A stretch of 64,000 nucleotides of DNA, taken from the NCBI RefSeq assembly GCF_900117395.1, contig NZ_FPEG01000002.1:186001-250000 (forward strand). Direction: 5' to 3'. The notes beneath the pieces were generated by a model. It had not been told where the DNA came from. It was given only the letters and a program-made list of their open reading frames with translations, and made no database searches. This document shows, piece by piece, positions 7,332 to 16,762 of the stretch. Position 1 is the first letter of the stretch, and every line of letters starts with the position of its first letter. A program made the translations under genes and the position numbers. Source of the stretch: Agrococcus sp. Marseille-P2731. Lineage in GTDB: Bacteria; Actinomycetota; Actinomycetes; Actinomycetales; Microbacteriaceae.

Positions 7332-8864
7332 ATGGCGACATTCGTCGATCAGGTGACGCTGCACCTGCGTGCCGGCAACGGCGGCCACGGCTGTGTCTCC
7401 GTGCACCGCGAGAAGTTCAAGCCGCTCGGCGGCCCCGACGGTGGCAACGGCGGTGACGGCGGCGACATCGTGCTCGTCGCCGACCCGCAGATCACCACGC
7501 TGCTCGGCTACCACCGCGCACCCCACCGCTCGAGCGAGAACGGCCAGCCCGGCCAGGGCGACCACAAGTCCGGCACCACGGGCTCCGACCTCGAGCTGCC
7601 CGTGCCCATCGGCACGGTCGTGAGGGATGCGTCGGGCGAGCAGGTCGCGGACCTCACGCACCCGGACATGCGCATCGTCGTCGCTGCGGGCGGGCAGGGC
7701 GGTCTCGGCAACGCCGCGCTCTCGAACACGAAGCGCAAGGCCCCGGGCTTCGCGCTGCTCGGCACGCCCGGCGCCGAGGGGGACGTCACCCTCGAGCTGA
7801 AGACGGTCGCCGACGTGGCGCTCGTCGGGTTCCCGAGCGCCGGCAAGTCGAGCCTCGTCGCAGCGATGTCGGCCGCGCGGCCGAAGATCGCCGACTACCC
7901 GTTCACGACGCTGCACCCGAACCTCGGCGTCGTCGAGTCGGGCCAGACCCGCTACACGATCGCCGACGTGCCGGGCCTCATCGAGGGTGCGAGCGAGGGC
8001 AAGGGCCTCGGCCTCGAGTTCCTGCGGCACGTCGAGCGCTGCTCTGCGCTGCTGCACGTGATCGACTGCGCGACGCTCGAGTCGGGTCGCGACCCCGTCA
8101 GCGACCTCAAGGTCATCCTGGCCGAGCTCGCCGCCTACCCGGTGCCGGAGGGCCAGCTGCCGCTGCTCGAGCGCCAGCAGCTCGTCGCGCTCAACAAGAT
8201 CGACGTGCCGGAGGCGGAGGAGCTCGCCGACTTCGTGCGCGAGGAGATCGAGGCCATGGGCTTCCGCGTCTTCGAGATCTCGACGGTCGCGCGCCGCGGC
8301 CTGCGAGAGCTGTCGTTCGCGCTCGCCGAGATCGTGGAGGCCGATCGTGCGGCGAAGGCCGTCGAGCCGGAGCCGGAGCGCATCGTGCTGCGGCCGCGCG
8401 CCGTCGACGACGCGGGCTTCACCGTGAAGGTCGAGGGCACGCACGCCGGCCCGCTGTACCGCATCCTGGGCGCGAAGCCGGAGCGCTGGGTGGCGCAGAC
8501 CGACTTCCGCAACGACGAGGCCGTCGGCTACCTCGCCGACCGGCTCGCGAAGCTCGGCACGGAGGAGGCGCTGCTCAAGGCCGGCGCCGTCGCCGGCGCG
8601 ACCGTCGTGATCGGCCCGGGCGAGGGCATCGTCTTCGACTGGGAGCCCACCATCGCATCGGCCGCAGAGCTCGTCGGCAACCGCGGCACCGACCCGCGCC
8701 TCGACCGAAACGACCGGCGCACCACGCAGGAGCGCCGCGAGCAGTACTACGCGCTGATGGACGCCAAGCAGGCTGCCCGCGACGGGCTCGTGCAGGAGCG
8801 CGACGCCGGCATGTGGAACGACGACGAGGGCTTCGAGGTGCAGCGCGGGGACGACCGGTCGTGA
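7332..8864 (+). CDS. obgE: GTPase Obg (CgtA)
   Basis: Essential GTPase that binds the 50S subunit and links ribosome assembly to stress and cell-cycle control. The 510 residues contain the three expected parts: the glycine-rich Obg fold (to about residue 160), the G domain with G1 [12 protein letters not shown]3 [20 protein letters not shown] and G4 NKID, and the C-terminal OCT domain (about residues 350-430). A further acidic tail follows. ATG 7332 is preceded by GAGGAG. The stop overlaps the GTG of proB in a GTGA quartet, so the two are translationally coupled. Confidence 0.97.
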   Translation: MATFVDQVTLHLRAGNGGHGCVSVHREKFKPLGGPDGGNGGDGGDIVLVADPQITTLLGYHRAPHRSSENGQPGQGDHKSGTTGSDLELPVPIGTVVRDASGEQVADLTHPDMRIVVAAGGQGGLGNAALSNTKRKAPGFALLGTPGAEGDVTLELKTVADVALVGFPSAGKSSLVAAMSAARPKIADYPFTTLHPNLGVVESGQTRYTIADVPGLIEGASEGKGLGLEFLRHVERCSALLHVIDCATLESGRDPVSDLKVILAELAAYPVPEGQLPLLERQQLVALNKIDVPEAEELADFVREEIEAMGFRVFEISTVARRGLRELSFALAEIVEADRAAKAVEPEPERIVLRPRAVDDAGFTVKVEGTHAGPLYRILGAKPERWVAQTDFRNDEAVGYLADRLAKLGTEEALLKAGAVAGATVVIGPGEGIVFDWEPTIASAAELVGNRGTDPRLDRNDRRTTQERREQYYALMDAKQAARDGLVQERDAGMWNDDEGFEVQRGDDRS

Positions 8865-9652
8865 CCGTGCTCGACCGGGGCGCCGGCGAGCTGATCGTCG
8901 TCAAGGTCGGCTCCTCCTCGATCTCGGGGGAGCGTCGCGCGCAGATCGAGTCGCTCGTCGACGGGCTCGCCAGCCTGCACCGCACGAGTCGCGTCATCCT
9001 CGTCTCCTCCGGCGCGATCGCGACCGGCATGCCGTTCCTGGGGCTCGACGACCGGCCCGCCGACCTGCCGATGCAGCAGGCGGCGGCGGCCGTGGGGCAG
9101 AACGTGCTCATGAACCGCTACCAGCGCAGCCTCTCGCGCCATGAGGTGACGGCCGCGCAGATCCTCCTCACCGCATCCGACATGGACATGGACTCGCACC
9201 GGGTCAACGCCCGGAACGCGCTGCGGCGGCTGCTCGAGCTGCGGATGCTGCCGATCATCAACGAGAACGACACGGTCGCGACGCACGAGATCCGCTTCGG
9301 CGACAACGACCGCCTCGCAGCGCTGGTCGCGAAGCTCATGCGCGCCGACCGGCTGATCCTGCTCTCGGACATCGCTGCGCTGCGCACCGCGCCGCCGGAC
9401 GAGCCCGGCTCCGAGCCCATCGAGCTGGTGCCCTACGGCGACCCCCTCGAGGGCGTGAAGCTCGGGGCGAGCGGCTCCCACATCGGCTCGGGCGGCGCCA
9501 TGACGAAGGTCGACGCCGCACGGCTCGCCGCCGACGCGGGCGTGCGCGTCACCGTCACGGCGACCCCGCTGCTCGAGCGGCTGATCGCGGGGGAGCGGCT
9601 CGGCACCGAGTTCGAGCCGAACCCGGCGCCGGCGCACGACGACGCCGACTGA
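8861..9652 (+). CDS. proB: Glutamate 5-kinase, short form
   Basis: First step of proline synthesis: ATP-dependent phosphorylation of glutamate, cytoplasmic. The GTG at 8861 overlaps the obgE stop by four bases and gives 263 residues. This is the short form that ends after the amino-acid-kinase domain and has no C-terminal PUA domain. Motifs seen are [14 protein letters not shown] (phosphate loop), [31 protein letters not shown] and the [15 protein letters not shown] segment. An in-frame start at 8813 inside obgE is rejected because its added residues do not resemble the family. Confidence 0.96.
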   Translation: MTVLDRGAGELIVVKVGSSSISGERRAQIESLVDGLASLHRTSRVILVSSGAIATGMPFLGLDDRPADLPMQQAAAAVGQNVLMNRYQRSLSRHEVTAAQILLTASDMDMDSHRVNARNALRRLLELRMLPIINENDTVATHEIRFGDNDRLAALVAKLMRADRLILLSDIAALRTAPPDEPGSEPIELVPYGDPLEGVKLGASGSHIGSGGAMTKVDAARLAADAGVRVTVTATPLLERLIAGERLGTEFEPNPAPAHDDAD

Positions 9653-9716
9653 GGCTGCGGCCGAGGAGGCGGAGGCGCTGGGTCGCGAGACGAGGATGCG
9701 CTCGGCTGCGGGTGCG

Positions 9717-9746
9717 TTCAGTCCTCTGCTCGGCGGAGCCTAGGAT
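9717..9746 (+). promoter_or_regulatory. Promoter of proA, probable leaderless start
   Basis: TTCAGT (9717-9722), an 18-base spacer and TAGGAT (9741-9746), followed by only 6 bases before the proA ATG at 9753. So proA has its own promoter despite lying just after proB. Confidence 0.55.
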
Positions 9747-9752
9747 CGGGGC

Positions 9753-11015
9753 ATGGCAGAGACGGGCTCCGGTGACGACTTCGACGCGCTGCTGCGGACA
9801 GCGCAGCGCGCCTCGCGCAGCCTCGGCGTCGCGCCAGCCGAGCGGCGGCACGCGGCCATCGAGGCCATCGCCGGCGCCATCGAGGCCGCCGCGCCCGAGA
9901 TCCTGGCCGCCAACGCCGACGACCTCGCGCGCGGCCGCGACGCCGGCCTCGCCGAGGGCCTGCTCGACCGGCTGACGCTCGACGACGCGCGCATCCAGGG
10001 CCTCGCCGACGCCGCGCGAGCGCTGGCGGCGCTGCCCGACCCGGTCGGCGAGGTGCTGCGCGAGCGCACGCTGCCCAACGGCATCGAGCTCTCGCAGGTG
10101 CGCGTGCCCTTCGGCGTCATCGGCGTCATCTACGAGGCGCGCCCGAACGTCACCGTCGACCTCGCCTGCATCGCCCTCGGCTCCGGCAACGCGGTCGTGC
10201 TGCGCGGCGGTTCTGCTGCCGAGCGCACCAACGCCGTGCTCGTCGCGACCATGCAGGATGCGCTGGGCGCCGAGGGTCTGCCGCGCGAGTCGGTGCAGAC
10301 GATCGACACCCACGGGCGCGAGGGCGCCGGGCGCCTCATGCGCGCCCGCGGGCTCGTCGACCTGCTGGTGCCGCGCGGCAGCGCCGCGCTCATCGAACGG
10401 GTCGTGACCGAGTCGACGGTGCCGGTCATCGAGACGGGCGCGGGCGTCGTGCACGCCTTCGTCGATCGCGCGGCTGCGCTGCCGATGGCGGTCGACATCG
10501 TGCTGAACGCGAAGACGCAGCGCACGAGCGTCTGCAACTCGCTCGAGACGCTGCTCGTGCACCGCGACATCGCCGAGACCGCCGTGCCCGTGCTCGCGGA
10601 GGCGTTGCGCGCGGCGGGCGTGACCATCCACGCCGACGGCGCGCTGCCCGGCGTCGAGGACGCCGCGCCGCTCGGCGAGAGCGGCTGGGCCACCGAGCAC
10701 CTCTCGATGGATCTCGCGATCGGGCTCGTCGACGACCTGGACGCGGCGATCGAGCACATCAACCGGCACGGCACCCACCACACCGACACGATCGTCACGG
10801 CCGACGAAGAAGCGGCGGCGCGGTTCCTCGCCGAGGTGGACTCCGCGGTCGTCATGCACAACGCATCCACCCGGTTCACCGACGGCGGGGAGTTCGGGTT
10901 CGGCGCAGAGGTCGGCATCTCGACGCAGAAGGCGCACGCGCGCGGGCCGATGGGGCTGCCGGAGCTGACGAGCACGAAGTGGCTCGTGCGCGGCACGGGG
11001 CAGGTGCGTACCTGA
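9753..11015 (+). CDS. proA: Glutamate-5-semialdehyde dehydrogenase (gamma-glutamyl phosphate reductase)
   Basis: Second step of proline synthesis: NADPH-dependent reduction of gamma-glutamyl phosphate. The 420 residues are full length. The aldehyde-dehydrogenase fold is shown by VPFGVIGVIYEARPNVTVD, the nucleotide-binding LRGGSAAERTNAVLV, the catalytic cysteine in NAKTQRTSVCNSLETLLVH, and the C-terminal AEVGISTQKAHARGPMGLPELT. The start at 9753 is set by homology-like content and by the TAGGAT box 6 bases upstream. It follows proB as usual for the pathway. Confidence 0.97.
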   Translation: MAETGSGDDFDALLRTAQRASRSLGVAPAERRHAAIEAIAGAIEAAAPEILAANADDLARGRDAGLAEGLLDRLTLDDARIQGLADAARALAALPDPVGEVLRERTLPNGIELSQVRVPFGVIGVIYEARPNVTVDLACIALGSGNAVVLRGGSAAERTNAVLVATMQDALGAEGLPRESVQTIDTHGREGAGRLMRARGLVDLLVPRGSAALIERVVTESTVPVIETGAGVVHAFVDRAAALPMAVDIVLNAKTQRTSVCNSLETLLVHRDIAETAVPVLAEALRAAGVTIHADGALPGVEDAAPLGESGWATEHLSMDLAIGLVDDLDAAIEHINRHGTHHTDTIVTADEEAAARFLAEVDSAVVMHNASTRFTDGGEFGFGAEVGISTQKAHARGPMGLPELTSTKWLVRGTGQVRT

Positions 11016-11105
11016 TCGAGCCTCCCGGCCGGGAGCGCCTGGCCGGGAGCGCCTGGCCGGGAGCCGCGCCGCGCCGCGCTAGGCTTGAGCCGATCGGAGG
11101 CATCC

Positions 11106-11282
11106 ATGGACCTGCTCATGCTCGCGACTGCCGCGCACGCCGAATCGGCTGAGGCGAACATCGCTCCCTACATCGCCGGCGGCATCGCCGCCGCGGTCTT
11201 CCTCATCGCTGCGATCGTCCTGCGGTCGTTCCGCGACGTGGCGCACCGCTCTGCGCGCCACGACGTGCACGGCGACGGCTGA
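11106..11282 (+). CDS. Small single-span membrane protein
   Basis: A 58-residue protein with one strong transmembrane segment ([21 protein letters not shown]) and a basic, His/Arg-rich cytoplasmic tail. ATG 11106 follows a clear CGGAGG site, so it is preferred over an in-frame TTG 21 bases upstream. A small membrane protein of this sort is commonly found between proA and nadD in Microbacteriaceae. Its function is unknown; it may be co-transcribed with nadD, whose start lies 11 bases after its stop. Confidence 0.75.
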   Translation: MDLLMLATAAHAESAEANIAPYIAGGIAAAVFLIAAIVLRSFRDVAHRSARHDVHGDG

Positions 11283-11293
11283 GCATCGCCGAC

Positions 11294-11890
11294 GTGCCCG
11301 GGCGCCGTCGCCGCCTCGGCATCATGGGCGGCACGTTCGACCCGATCCACCACGGGCACCTCGTCGCGGCGAGCGAGGTGGCGCAGCACTTCGAGCTCGA
11401 CGAGGTCGTGTTCGTGCCGACCGGTGAGCCCTACCAGAAGCGCGACGTCACGCCGAGCGAGGACCGCTACCTGATGACGGTGGTGGCGACGGCCTCGAAC
11501 CCTCGCTTCAAGGTCAGCCGCGTCGACGTCGACCGCGACGGCCCCACCTACACGATCGACACGCTGCGCGATCTGCGCGCGCAGCATCCTGATGCAGACC
11601 TCTTCTTCATCACGGGCGCGGATGCGTTCGCGTCGATCGTGGAGTGGAAGGACGCGGACGAGCTCTGGCGGCTCGCGCACTTCGTCGCCGTCACCCGCCC
11701 GGGTCACCAGCTCGAGGTCGCGGATTATCCGAAAGAGCGCGTCTCGCTCCTGGAGATCCCCGCACTTGCGATATCGTCGACCGATTGCCGTGCGCGAGTC
11801 CGCGCCGGCTACCCCGTCTGGTATCTCGTGCCCGACGGAGTGGTTCAATACATCACCAAGCACGACTTGTACCGGAGACTGACTGCATGA
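11294..11890 (+). CDS. nadD: Nicotinate-nucleotide adenylyltransferase
   Basis: Joins nicotinate mononucleotide and ATP to make deamido-NAD in NAD synthesis. It is a 198-residue nucleotidyltransferase with the class signature [15 protein letters not shown] near the N-terminus, the middle [15 protein letters not shown] segment and the C-terminal [14 protein letters not shown] (ISSTxxR) motif that binds ATP. GTG 11294 is the start. The stop overlaps the next ATG (ATGA at 11887-11890). Confidence 0.95.
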   Translation: MPGRRRRLGIMGGTFDPIHHGHLVAASEVAQHFELDEVVFVPTGEPYQKRDVTPSEDRYLMTVVATASNPRFKVSRVDVDRDGPTYTIDTLRDLRAQHPDADLFFITGADAFASIVEWKDADELWRLAHFVAVTRPGHQLEVADYPKERVSLLEIPALAISSTDCRARVRAGYPVWYLVPDGVVQYITKHDLYRRLTA

Positions 11891-13275
11891 CTGACGCGAA
11901 CGAAGAGCGGCCGCTGACGCGGCGCGAGCTTCGCGCGCGCGAGCGCGCGGCAGAGCTCGCGGCGACCGGGGGCATGCCCGCGGTGCCCACGGACGTGCCC
12001 GCCAGCGACGCGCAGAGCACGGACGAGCAGAGCGCTGCCGAGCCGGGCGACGACCGGTCGGCTCGCGCCGGGCGTCACTCGTCGCCGAGCGCGCCGTCGG
12101 CTCCCGCCGATGTCGACCTGCTCGAGGCCGAGCTCGCGGAGGGCGACGACGCCCTGCAGCCCGAGGCCCTCCCGGTCGAGACCGACCAGGCAGACGTCGA
12201 GGTGCCGGAGCACCCGCAGTCGGAGTCCGAGCTGGCCACCCCCGAGCAGTCCGCGGCTGCCGCGGCCCCCGCGGTCGCGACGCCCGCGTCGAAGCCCCTC
12301 GGCCGCTTCTTCGGCCGCAAGAAGGGCAAGCCGAGCCAGGCCGAGCAGCAGGCGCGGGCCGACGAGGCGTCGCACGTCGAGGCCGACGCCAGTGCCAGCA
12401 CGTCGCAGGAGCCCGCCGAGACCGTCGCGATCCAGCAGGTCGAGGTCGAGAAGGTCGACGCGACCTCGCCCGAGGCCGCCGACGCCATCGAGGCAGAGCT
12501 CGCAGAGCCCGCCCCCGAGCCGATCGCCCCCAGCACTCCCGGGCCTGTCGACGCATCCGTGCCCGCGCCCTCCTCGGCGCGCCGCTCGAGCGCGCAGTTC
12601 GACGACGTGCAGGGCCTCGACACGGTCGATGACGCCGCCGTCGACGACGTCGAGATCGACGAGGTCGTCGTCGAGCAGCCTCGCGTCTCCTCGCGCCGCG
12701 TGGCAGAGGTCACCCCCGCGGAGCTCGAGGATCGCCGCAAGGCGCAGGAGACCCCTGACGAGCTGATCGTCACCGGTCCGAGCCGCGGTCAGTCGCAGCG
12801 TCTGCCCGTGATCGTCAACGTCGTCTCCGACACCTCCGAGCACCACATCGCCGACCTGCGCGAGCAGGGCGTCGCCGGCAGCGGCGGCACCTCGACGTCG
12901 TCGATCACCGCGAACGCGCTCGTGCTGCCCGCCGGCAGCGAGAGCCCCGAGTTCGCTCTCGAGGGCGACGACGGCCTGCTCGTGACCGGCTCGATCGACG
13001 TGCCAGAGGGCTTCGCCTCGTCGGGCCGCGGCCGCGCGGCCATCGATGGCAACGACGTCGACGCCGACGTGGCCGAGGGCGAGGTGACGAGCCCGGAGAC
13101 GGCGCCCGTCCGCGCCTCGAAGGCCGTCTCCTCCTATGCGAATGCCCGCGTGCAGATCGCACCGCAGAAGCAGCGCGCGAACGTGCTGCCCATCGCCGTC
13201 GGCGTCGGCGCCGGTGGCGTCGCCCTGGCGATCGCGGGCTTCGTGGCCTTCGCATTCTCGCAGGGCTGGTTCTGA
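11887..13275 (+). CDS. Ala/Glu-rich disordered protein with C-terminal membrane anchor
   Basis: A 462-residue protein of unknown function. The start is fixed by the ATGA overlap with nadD. The N-terminus ([14 protein letters not shown]) is a short basic helix. About residues 30-430 are acidic, low-complexity and probably disordered, with no recognised domain. A single hydrophobic segment near the C-terminus ([21 protein letters not shown]) can anchor it in the membrane with nearly all of the protein on one side. Similar low-complexity proteins lie between nadD and rsfS in related genomes. The overlapping antisense frame is a composition shadow. Confidence 0.8.
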   Translation: MTDANEERPLTRRELRARERAAELAATGGMPAVPTDVPASDAQSTDEQSAAEPGDDRSARAGRHSSPSAPSAPADVDLLEAELAEGDDALQPEALPVETDQADVEVPEHPQSESELATPEQSAAAAAPAVATPASKPLGRFFGRKKGKPSQAEQQARADEASHVEADASASTSQEPAETVAIQQVEVEKVDATSPEAADAIEAELAEPAPEPIAPSTPGPVDASVPAPSSARRSSAQFDDVQGLDTVDDAAVDDVEIDEVVVEQPRVSSRRVAEVTPAELEDRRKAQETPDELIVTGPSRGQSQRLPVIVNVVSDTSEHHIADLREQGVAGSGGTSTSSITANALVLPAGSESPEFALEGDDGLLVTGSIDVPEGFASSGRGRAAIDGNDVDADVAEGEVTSPETAPVRASKAVSSYANARVQIAPQKQRANVLPIAVGVGAGGVALAIAGFVAFAFSQGWF

Positions 13276-13291
13276 TCTCGAAAGGTGCGCG

Positions 13292-13681
13292 ATGAGCGCG
13301 GATGACAAGGCGATCGCGCTCGCGCGCGCTGCAGCACGTGCGGCTGACAAGGTGCTCGGCACCGATCAGGTGTGCCTCGACGTGTCGGGGCAGCTGCCGC
13401 TGACCGACGTCTTCCTGATCGTGACGGGCCGCAACGAGCGGCAGGTCAGCGCGATCGCGCGCGAGGTCGAGGATGCGCTGCTGCAGGAGGGCGCGAAGCC
13501 CGTGCGGCGCGAGGGGCGCGCCGACGGCCGCTGGGTGCTGCTCGACTTCTCCGACATCGTGGTGCACGTCTTCCACGAGGAGGAGCGCACGTACTACCAG
13601 CTGGAGCGGCTGTGGCGCGACGCCGCGGTCGTCGACCTGCAGCTGCCCGAGCAGCCGGCCAGCGAGGCCGACGCGTCCTGA
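13292..13681 (+). CDS. rsfS: Ribosome silencing factor RsfS
   Basis: Binds L14 on the 50S subunit and blocks subunit joining when nutrients run low. It has 129 residues, starting MSADDKAIALARAAARAADK, with the core DVFLIVTGRNERQVSAIAREV and the C-terminal WVLLDFSDIVVHVFHEEER, all typical of the DUF143/RsfS family. The ATG at 13292 has GAAAGG upstream, which excludes the longer frame from 13136. The nadD-(hypothetical)-rsfS order is conserved in actinobacteria. Confidence 0.96.
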   Translation: MSADDKAIALARAAARAADKVLGTDQVCLDVSGQLPLTDVFLIVTGRNERQVSAIAREVEDALLQEGAKPVRREGRADGRWVLLDFSDIVVHVFHEEERTYYQLERLWRDAAVVDLQLPEQPASEADAS

Positions 13682-13763
13682 CCCGGTCTCCCCGCGTGCT
13701 CGCCATCTACGGCCAACAGTTCGACTGCCGTGGCGCCGGCTGCTTCTTTGAGTGAGGAGACGA

Positions 13764-14204
13764 GTGACGACCCCTCTGACTACGTGGTCGTGGAGCGACT
13801 TCAGCCCGCAGGGCATCGGCTCATCAGACTCAATACGGCTCCCGCGACATGGCTGGTTCGCGCTCGTCGCCTTTCTCGCCGGGCCGGCGTCAGTGCACAG
13901 CGCCAGAGAAGAGCGGGAGCCTCTCAGGTGGTCCAGCGACGCCGGAACCTGCGGCAGGCGGCCTCTGCTCCCGGAAGAAGTCGAAGAGATTGAGCGGGAG
14001 CTGAGCGCGTATCTCGCTATCGCAGACGTCGCCCCGCCGCCGCGGGATGTCGAGTGGCGACTCTCGCTGCCGCACGATCTCACCGAGGAGCGATTCTGGA
14101 ATCGCGTCTACGCAACATTCGACCCCGTCGAGTTCGATCGTCCGGGCCGCGGCCCGCATGTCGCCGCACGCTTGCGCGCGGAGTTGTCACAACTCCTGAA
14201 CTAG
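13764..14204 (+). CDS. Hypothetical protein next to an IS481 remnant
   Basis: A 146-residue ORF I do not recognise. GTG 13764 follows TGAGGAGA by five bases. The C-terminal half (LPEEVEEIERELSAYLAIA and onward to HVAARLRAELSQLL) reads like a real amphipathic helical protein. The N-terminal half is less convincing. It ends at a TAG, and the IS481 fragment continues in the same frame immediately after it, so an insertion or deletion event may have cut an older gene here. The antisense frame over it seems poorer. Confidence is low. Confidence 0.45.
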   Translation: MTTPLTTWSWSDFSPQGIGSSDSIRLPRHGWFALVAFLAGPASVHSAREEREPLRWSSDAGTCGRRPLLPEEVEEIERELSAYLAIADVAPPPRDVEWRLSLPHDLTEERFWNRVYATFDPVEFDRPGRGPHVAARLRAELSQLLN

Positions 14205-14525
14205 ACGATCGGCCTCGCGGTGACGGCGGTGATGACCGACAACGGCGCCTGCTACCGATCTCACGCCTTCCGCGACGCGCTCGGCGAAGGCGTCGAGCAC
14301 TGCCGGACGCGGCCCTACCGGTCGCAGGCCAACGGCAAGGTGGAGCGCTTCAACCGCATCCTCGAAGAGGAATGGACCGACGCCCACACCTACCGCTCAG
14401 ACGCGGAACGCGCGGCCGCCTACCCGGCCTGGCTGCATCACGACGACGACCATCGACCCCACACCGGCATCGGCGGCCTCACACCCATGCAACGGCTGCA
14501 CAACGTCACGGGGAAGAACGGCTAG
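14205..14525 (+). pseudogene. IS481-family transposase, C-terminal fragment
   Basis: About the last 105 residues of an IS481 DDE integrase. Present are VMTDNGACYRSHAF, with the second catalytic Asp, and QANGKVERFNRILEEEW, with the catalytic Glu. The conserved end PHTGIGGLTPMQRLHNVTGKNG follows. The first two thirds, including the HTH and the first Asp, are missing, and no start codon or inverted repeat is visible upstream. The stop codon shares four bases with the stop of the convergent VOC gene, so the insertion abuts host DNA exactly at a gene end. Confidence 0.85.
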
Positions 14526-15412
14526 GCGGCGGATGGGGTCAGCGTGATGGCGTTCGCCCACGGGTCCTCGAAGCGCAGGCTGCGGCCGTCGTCGGCGACC
14601 GCGACGCCGCGGGCTGTGAGCCGCTCGCGCGCCGCGCCCAGCGCATCCGCCCCGTGGTCGTCGAGCGCGGGGATCGCGATCTCGACGCGGCCGAGCCCGA
14701 GGGTGTCGGCTCGCCGGCCGGCGCCGCGCGAGTTCCAGACATTCATCGCCATGTGGTGGTGGTAGCCGCCGGCGCTGACGAACAGCGCCGAGTCGCCGAA
14801 GGACGCCGTCTCGGCGAAGCCGAGCGCGTCGACGTAGAAGGCGCGCGCGGTCGCCACGTCACCGACCTGCAGGTGCACGTGGCCGACCTTGGCGCCGACG
14901 GGCGCGCCGCTCGAGACGCCGAGCGCGTCGCGGTCGAGGTGCTGCTGCACGAAGCGGTTCGGGTCGATGAACTCGGTGGTCATGTGCACGCTGCCGCCCT
15001 GCCACAGCCACTGGTCGCGGGGGCGGTCGACGTAGAGCTCGACGCCGTTGCCGTCGGGGTCGGCGAAGTAGAACGCCTCAGAGACGTGGTGGTCGCCGGT
15101 GCCGGCGAAGCGGATGCCCGGCTGCTGCGACATGCGCACGACGGCCGCCGCCAGGGCGGCGTGCGTCGGGTAGAGGATCGCGGTGTGGAACAGGCCCGCA
15201 TCCGCCGGGTTCGGCCCGCGCAGCTCCGGGGCCTCCTCGAGCACGAGGATGGTGCGGCCGCCGGCGCCGAGCTCGATCGTGCCCGGGCGCTCGGCGACGA
15301 CCTCGAGGCCGGCGCCCACGCGGTACCAGCGCTCGAGCTGCGACAGCGATGCCGTGCGCAGCATCACCGGGCCCATGTCGGTCGCGTCGGGCAGCAGGTC
15401 GATCGGGTCCAC
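14522..15412 (-). CDS. Two-domain VOC protein, catechol 2,3-dioxygenase-like
   Basis: A 296-residue protein with two vicinal-oxygen-chelate repeats. The first contains FHTAILYPTHAAL and EAFYFADPDGNGVELYVDRP; the second contains VGHVHLQVGDVATARAFYVDALGFAE and SAGGYHHHMAMNVW. The metal ligands of extradiol dioxygenases (two His and a Glu, here in GHVHL, GYHHHMAMN and the C-terminal FEDPW region) seem present. It is similar in layout to CatE/YfiE-type proteins. Substrate is unknown. GTG 15412 is chosen because a GGAGG site lies five bases upstream; the open frame runs further but without similarity. No ring-cleavage pathway genes are adjacent. Confidence 0.85.
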   Translation of the reverse strand: MDPIDLLPDATDMGPVMLRTASLSQLERWYRVGAGLEVVAERPGTIELGAGGRTILVLEEAPELRGPNPADAGLFHTAILYPTHAALAAAVVRMSQQPGIRFAGTGDHHVSEAFYFADPDGNGVELYVDRPRDQWLWQGGSVHMTTEFIDPNRFVQQHLDRDALGVSSGAPVGAKVGHVHLQVGDVATARAFYVDALGFAETASFGDSALFVSAGGYHHHMAMNVWNSRGAGRRADTLGLGRVEIAIPALDDHGADALGAARERLTARGVAVADDGRSLRFEDPWANAITLTPSAA

Positions 15413-15489
15413 GGTGTCCTCCAGGGTGCTCACTCGGTGCAACGCCGATGCGTCGGCGGCATTCCGGGGCCGGGCGCGCGTGCGCGTCC

Positions 15490-15495
15490 TAGGCT
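15490..15495 (+). promoter_or_regulatory. -10 box of the cyclodeaminase-like gene, probable leaderless start
   Basis: TAGGCT, 6 bases, then ATG 15502; no Shine-Dalgarno site. Confidence 0.5.
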
Positions 15496-15501
15496 CGAGG
15501 C

Positions 15502-16092
15502 ATGAGCGAGCGCGAGCACGAGAGCCTCTGGACGCTGCGCGCCGACGCGCTGCTGGAGCGCACCGCATCCGATGCGCCGACTCCCGGCAACGGCTCGATC
15601 GCGGCGGTGTGCGGGGCCTTCGGCATCGGCCTGGTGCTCATGGGGCTCGCCGTCACTGGTGACGCCCCGGCGCGACTGCGCGAGCGCGGCGAGGCACTGC
15701 TCGCGCGCGCGACGGCGGCGGCGGATCGCGACGTGGCGGCGTTCTCGGCGCTGCTCGAGGCGCGCGGGCTGCGCGCGGAGGAGGAGGGGGAGCGCCGAGC
15801 GCGCGACGCCGCGGTCGCCGACGCGACGCGCTCGGCCATCGAGGGGCCGCTCGAGCTGGCCTCGGTGCTGCGCGAGGCGCTCGAGCTGGCTGCTGAGGCG
15901 CAGCCGCACGTGGGGCGCGAGCTCGTGAGCGACGTGCTCGCGGGCGCCGACCTGATCGCCGGTGCGGGGCGCGCCGCCCTGCGCGCGGCAGCGCTGAACC
16001 TCGATGCGCTCGATGCGCTCGGGCGAGACGCCGATGCCGCAGCGCTGCGCGGTCGCTTCGACGCGCTCCGGGCTGCGCTGCCCGAGCGCTGA
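15502..16092 (+). CDS. Cyclodeaminase/cyclohydrolase family protein (FTCD_C-like)
   Basis: A 196-residue helical protein of the formiminotransferase-cyclodeaminase C-terminal family, which handles formimino- or methenyl-tetrahydrofolate. The signature is the N-terminal PTPGNGSIAAVCGAFGIGLVLM, matching the PxPGGGS-AA motif. It is followed by the long helix with DRDVAAFSALLEA and a late Asp/Gly-containing DVLAGADLIAGAGRAALRAA. The length fits stand-alone family members. In stand-alone form the enzymatic role is not established. The start lies 6 bases after a TAGGCT box. Confidence 0.82.
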   Translation: MSEREHESLWTLRADALLERTASDAPTPGNGSIAAVCGAFGIGLVLMGLAVTGDAPARLRERGEALLARATAAADRDVAAFSALLEARGLRAEEEGERRARDAAVADATRSAIEGPLELASVLREALELAAEAQPHVGRELVSDVLAGADLIAGAGRAALRAAALNLDALDALGRDADAAALRGRFDALRAALPER

Positions 16093-16114
16093 GCGGCTCG
16101 CCCGAGCCGGCTCC

Positions 16115-16588
16115 TCAGCGACGACCGAGGTCGCGCTCGAGCACCGGCGCCAGCCGGAAGGGGATGAGCTCGCCCATCGAGAGCCACGTCTCCGTGCGCT
16201 CGACGCCGTCGCACGCGAGCACGAGCTTGTTGACGCGATAGAGGTCCTCGGCGTCGCGGCACACCACGCGCACGAGCACGTCGGCCTGGCCCGAGAGCCC
16301 GAACGCCTGCACGACCTCCGGGATCTCGCGCAGCTGCTCGACGACCGAGTCGATGCGCGGCTGGTCGACGTGCGTGGCCATGAACACCGTGAGCGGGTAG
16401 CCGAGCGCCGCGGCGTGGAACCTGCGGTCGAAGCCCTGCAGCGCATCCGACGCCTCGAGCGCCGCGACGCGGCTCTGCACCGTGTTGCGCGCGAGTCCCA
16501 GCTGCTCGGCGATCGCGGCGTTCGTGATCCGCGGATGCTTCGTCAGCTCGAGCAGGATCTTGCGGTCTGTGTCATCGACGGTGCGCAT
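16115..16588 (-). CDS. Lrp/AsnC-family transcriptional regulator
   Basis: A 157-residue regulator. Residues 1-60 form the AsnC-type HTH (VDDTDRKILLELTKHPRITNAAIAEQLGLARNTVQSRV) and residues 65-150 the RAM/ligand-binding domain. It is divergent from the branched-chain amino acid degradation operon, the classic arrangement for a local BkdR-like regulator sensing leucine or a related acid. ATG 16588 lies 7 bases after TAGATT, so its mRNA is probably leaderless. The frame stays open far upstream, antisense to the E1alpha gene, but that extension is not coding. Confidence 0.93.
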   Translation of the reverse strand: MRTVDDTDRKILLELTKHPRITNAAIAEQLGLARNTVQSRVAALEASDALQGFDRRFHAAALGYPLTVFMATHVDQPRIDSVVEQLREIPEVVQAFGLSGQADVLVRVVCRDAEDLYRVNKLVLACDGVERTETWLSMGELIPFRLAPVLERDLGRR

Positions 16589-16639
16589 GCTGCGCAATCT
16601 AGCGCAGGTCGCGCATCGGCTGGATGCGCGTGCTGCGCA
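16582..16639. promoter_or_regulatory. TGCGCA repeats, candidate Lrp/AsnC operator region
   Basis: The palindrome TGCGCA occurs at 16582-16587, 16591-16596 and 16634-16639, with a TTGCGC in the -35 box of the divergent operon. These cover the start of the regulator gene and its -10 box. That they are operators is inference. Confidence 0.4.
16596..16601 (-). promoter_or_regulatory. -10 box of the Lrp/AsnC gene, probable leaderless start
   Basis: On the minus strand, TAGATT, 7 bases, then ATG 16588. Confidence 0.5.
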
Positions 16640-16655
16640 GCGACCGTGTCGCTGA

Positions 16656-16684
16656 TTGCGCGAGGTGCATTCCGGCACTAGCGT
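16656..16684 (+). promoter_or_regulatory. Promoter of the branched-chain degradation operon
   Basis: TTGCGC (16656-16661), a 17-base spacer and TAGCGT (16679-16684), about 75 bases before the first gene. The -35 box sits next to the TGCGCA repeats. Confidence 0.5.
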
Positions 16685-16762
16685 GAGACGACGATCGCGA
16701 GGCGACCAGCCGCGTCGATCCGACAGGTGCCCACGAGGTGCTTCGAACAAGGAGGTTCGATC

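Noticed and set aside
11845-13362. 505-codon antisense frame over the nadD-rsfS interval
   Set aside because: The + strand frame has the ATGA coupling with nadD and a C-terminal membrane helix; the antisense frame has no features.
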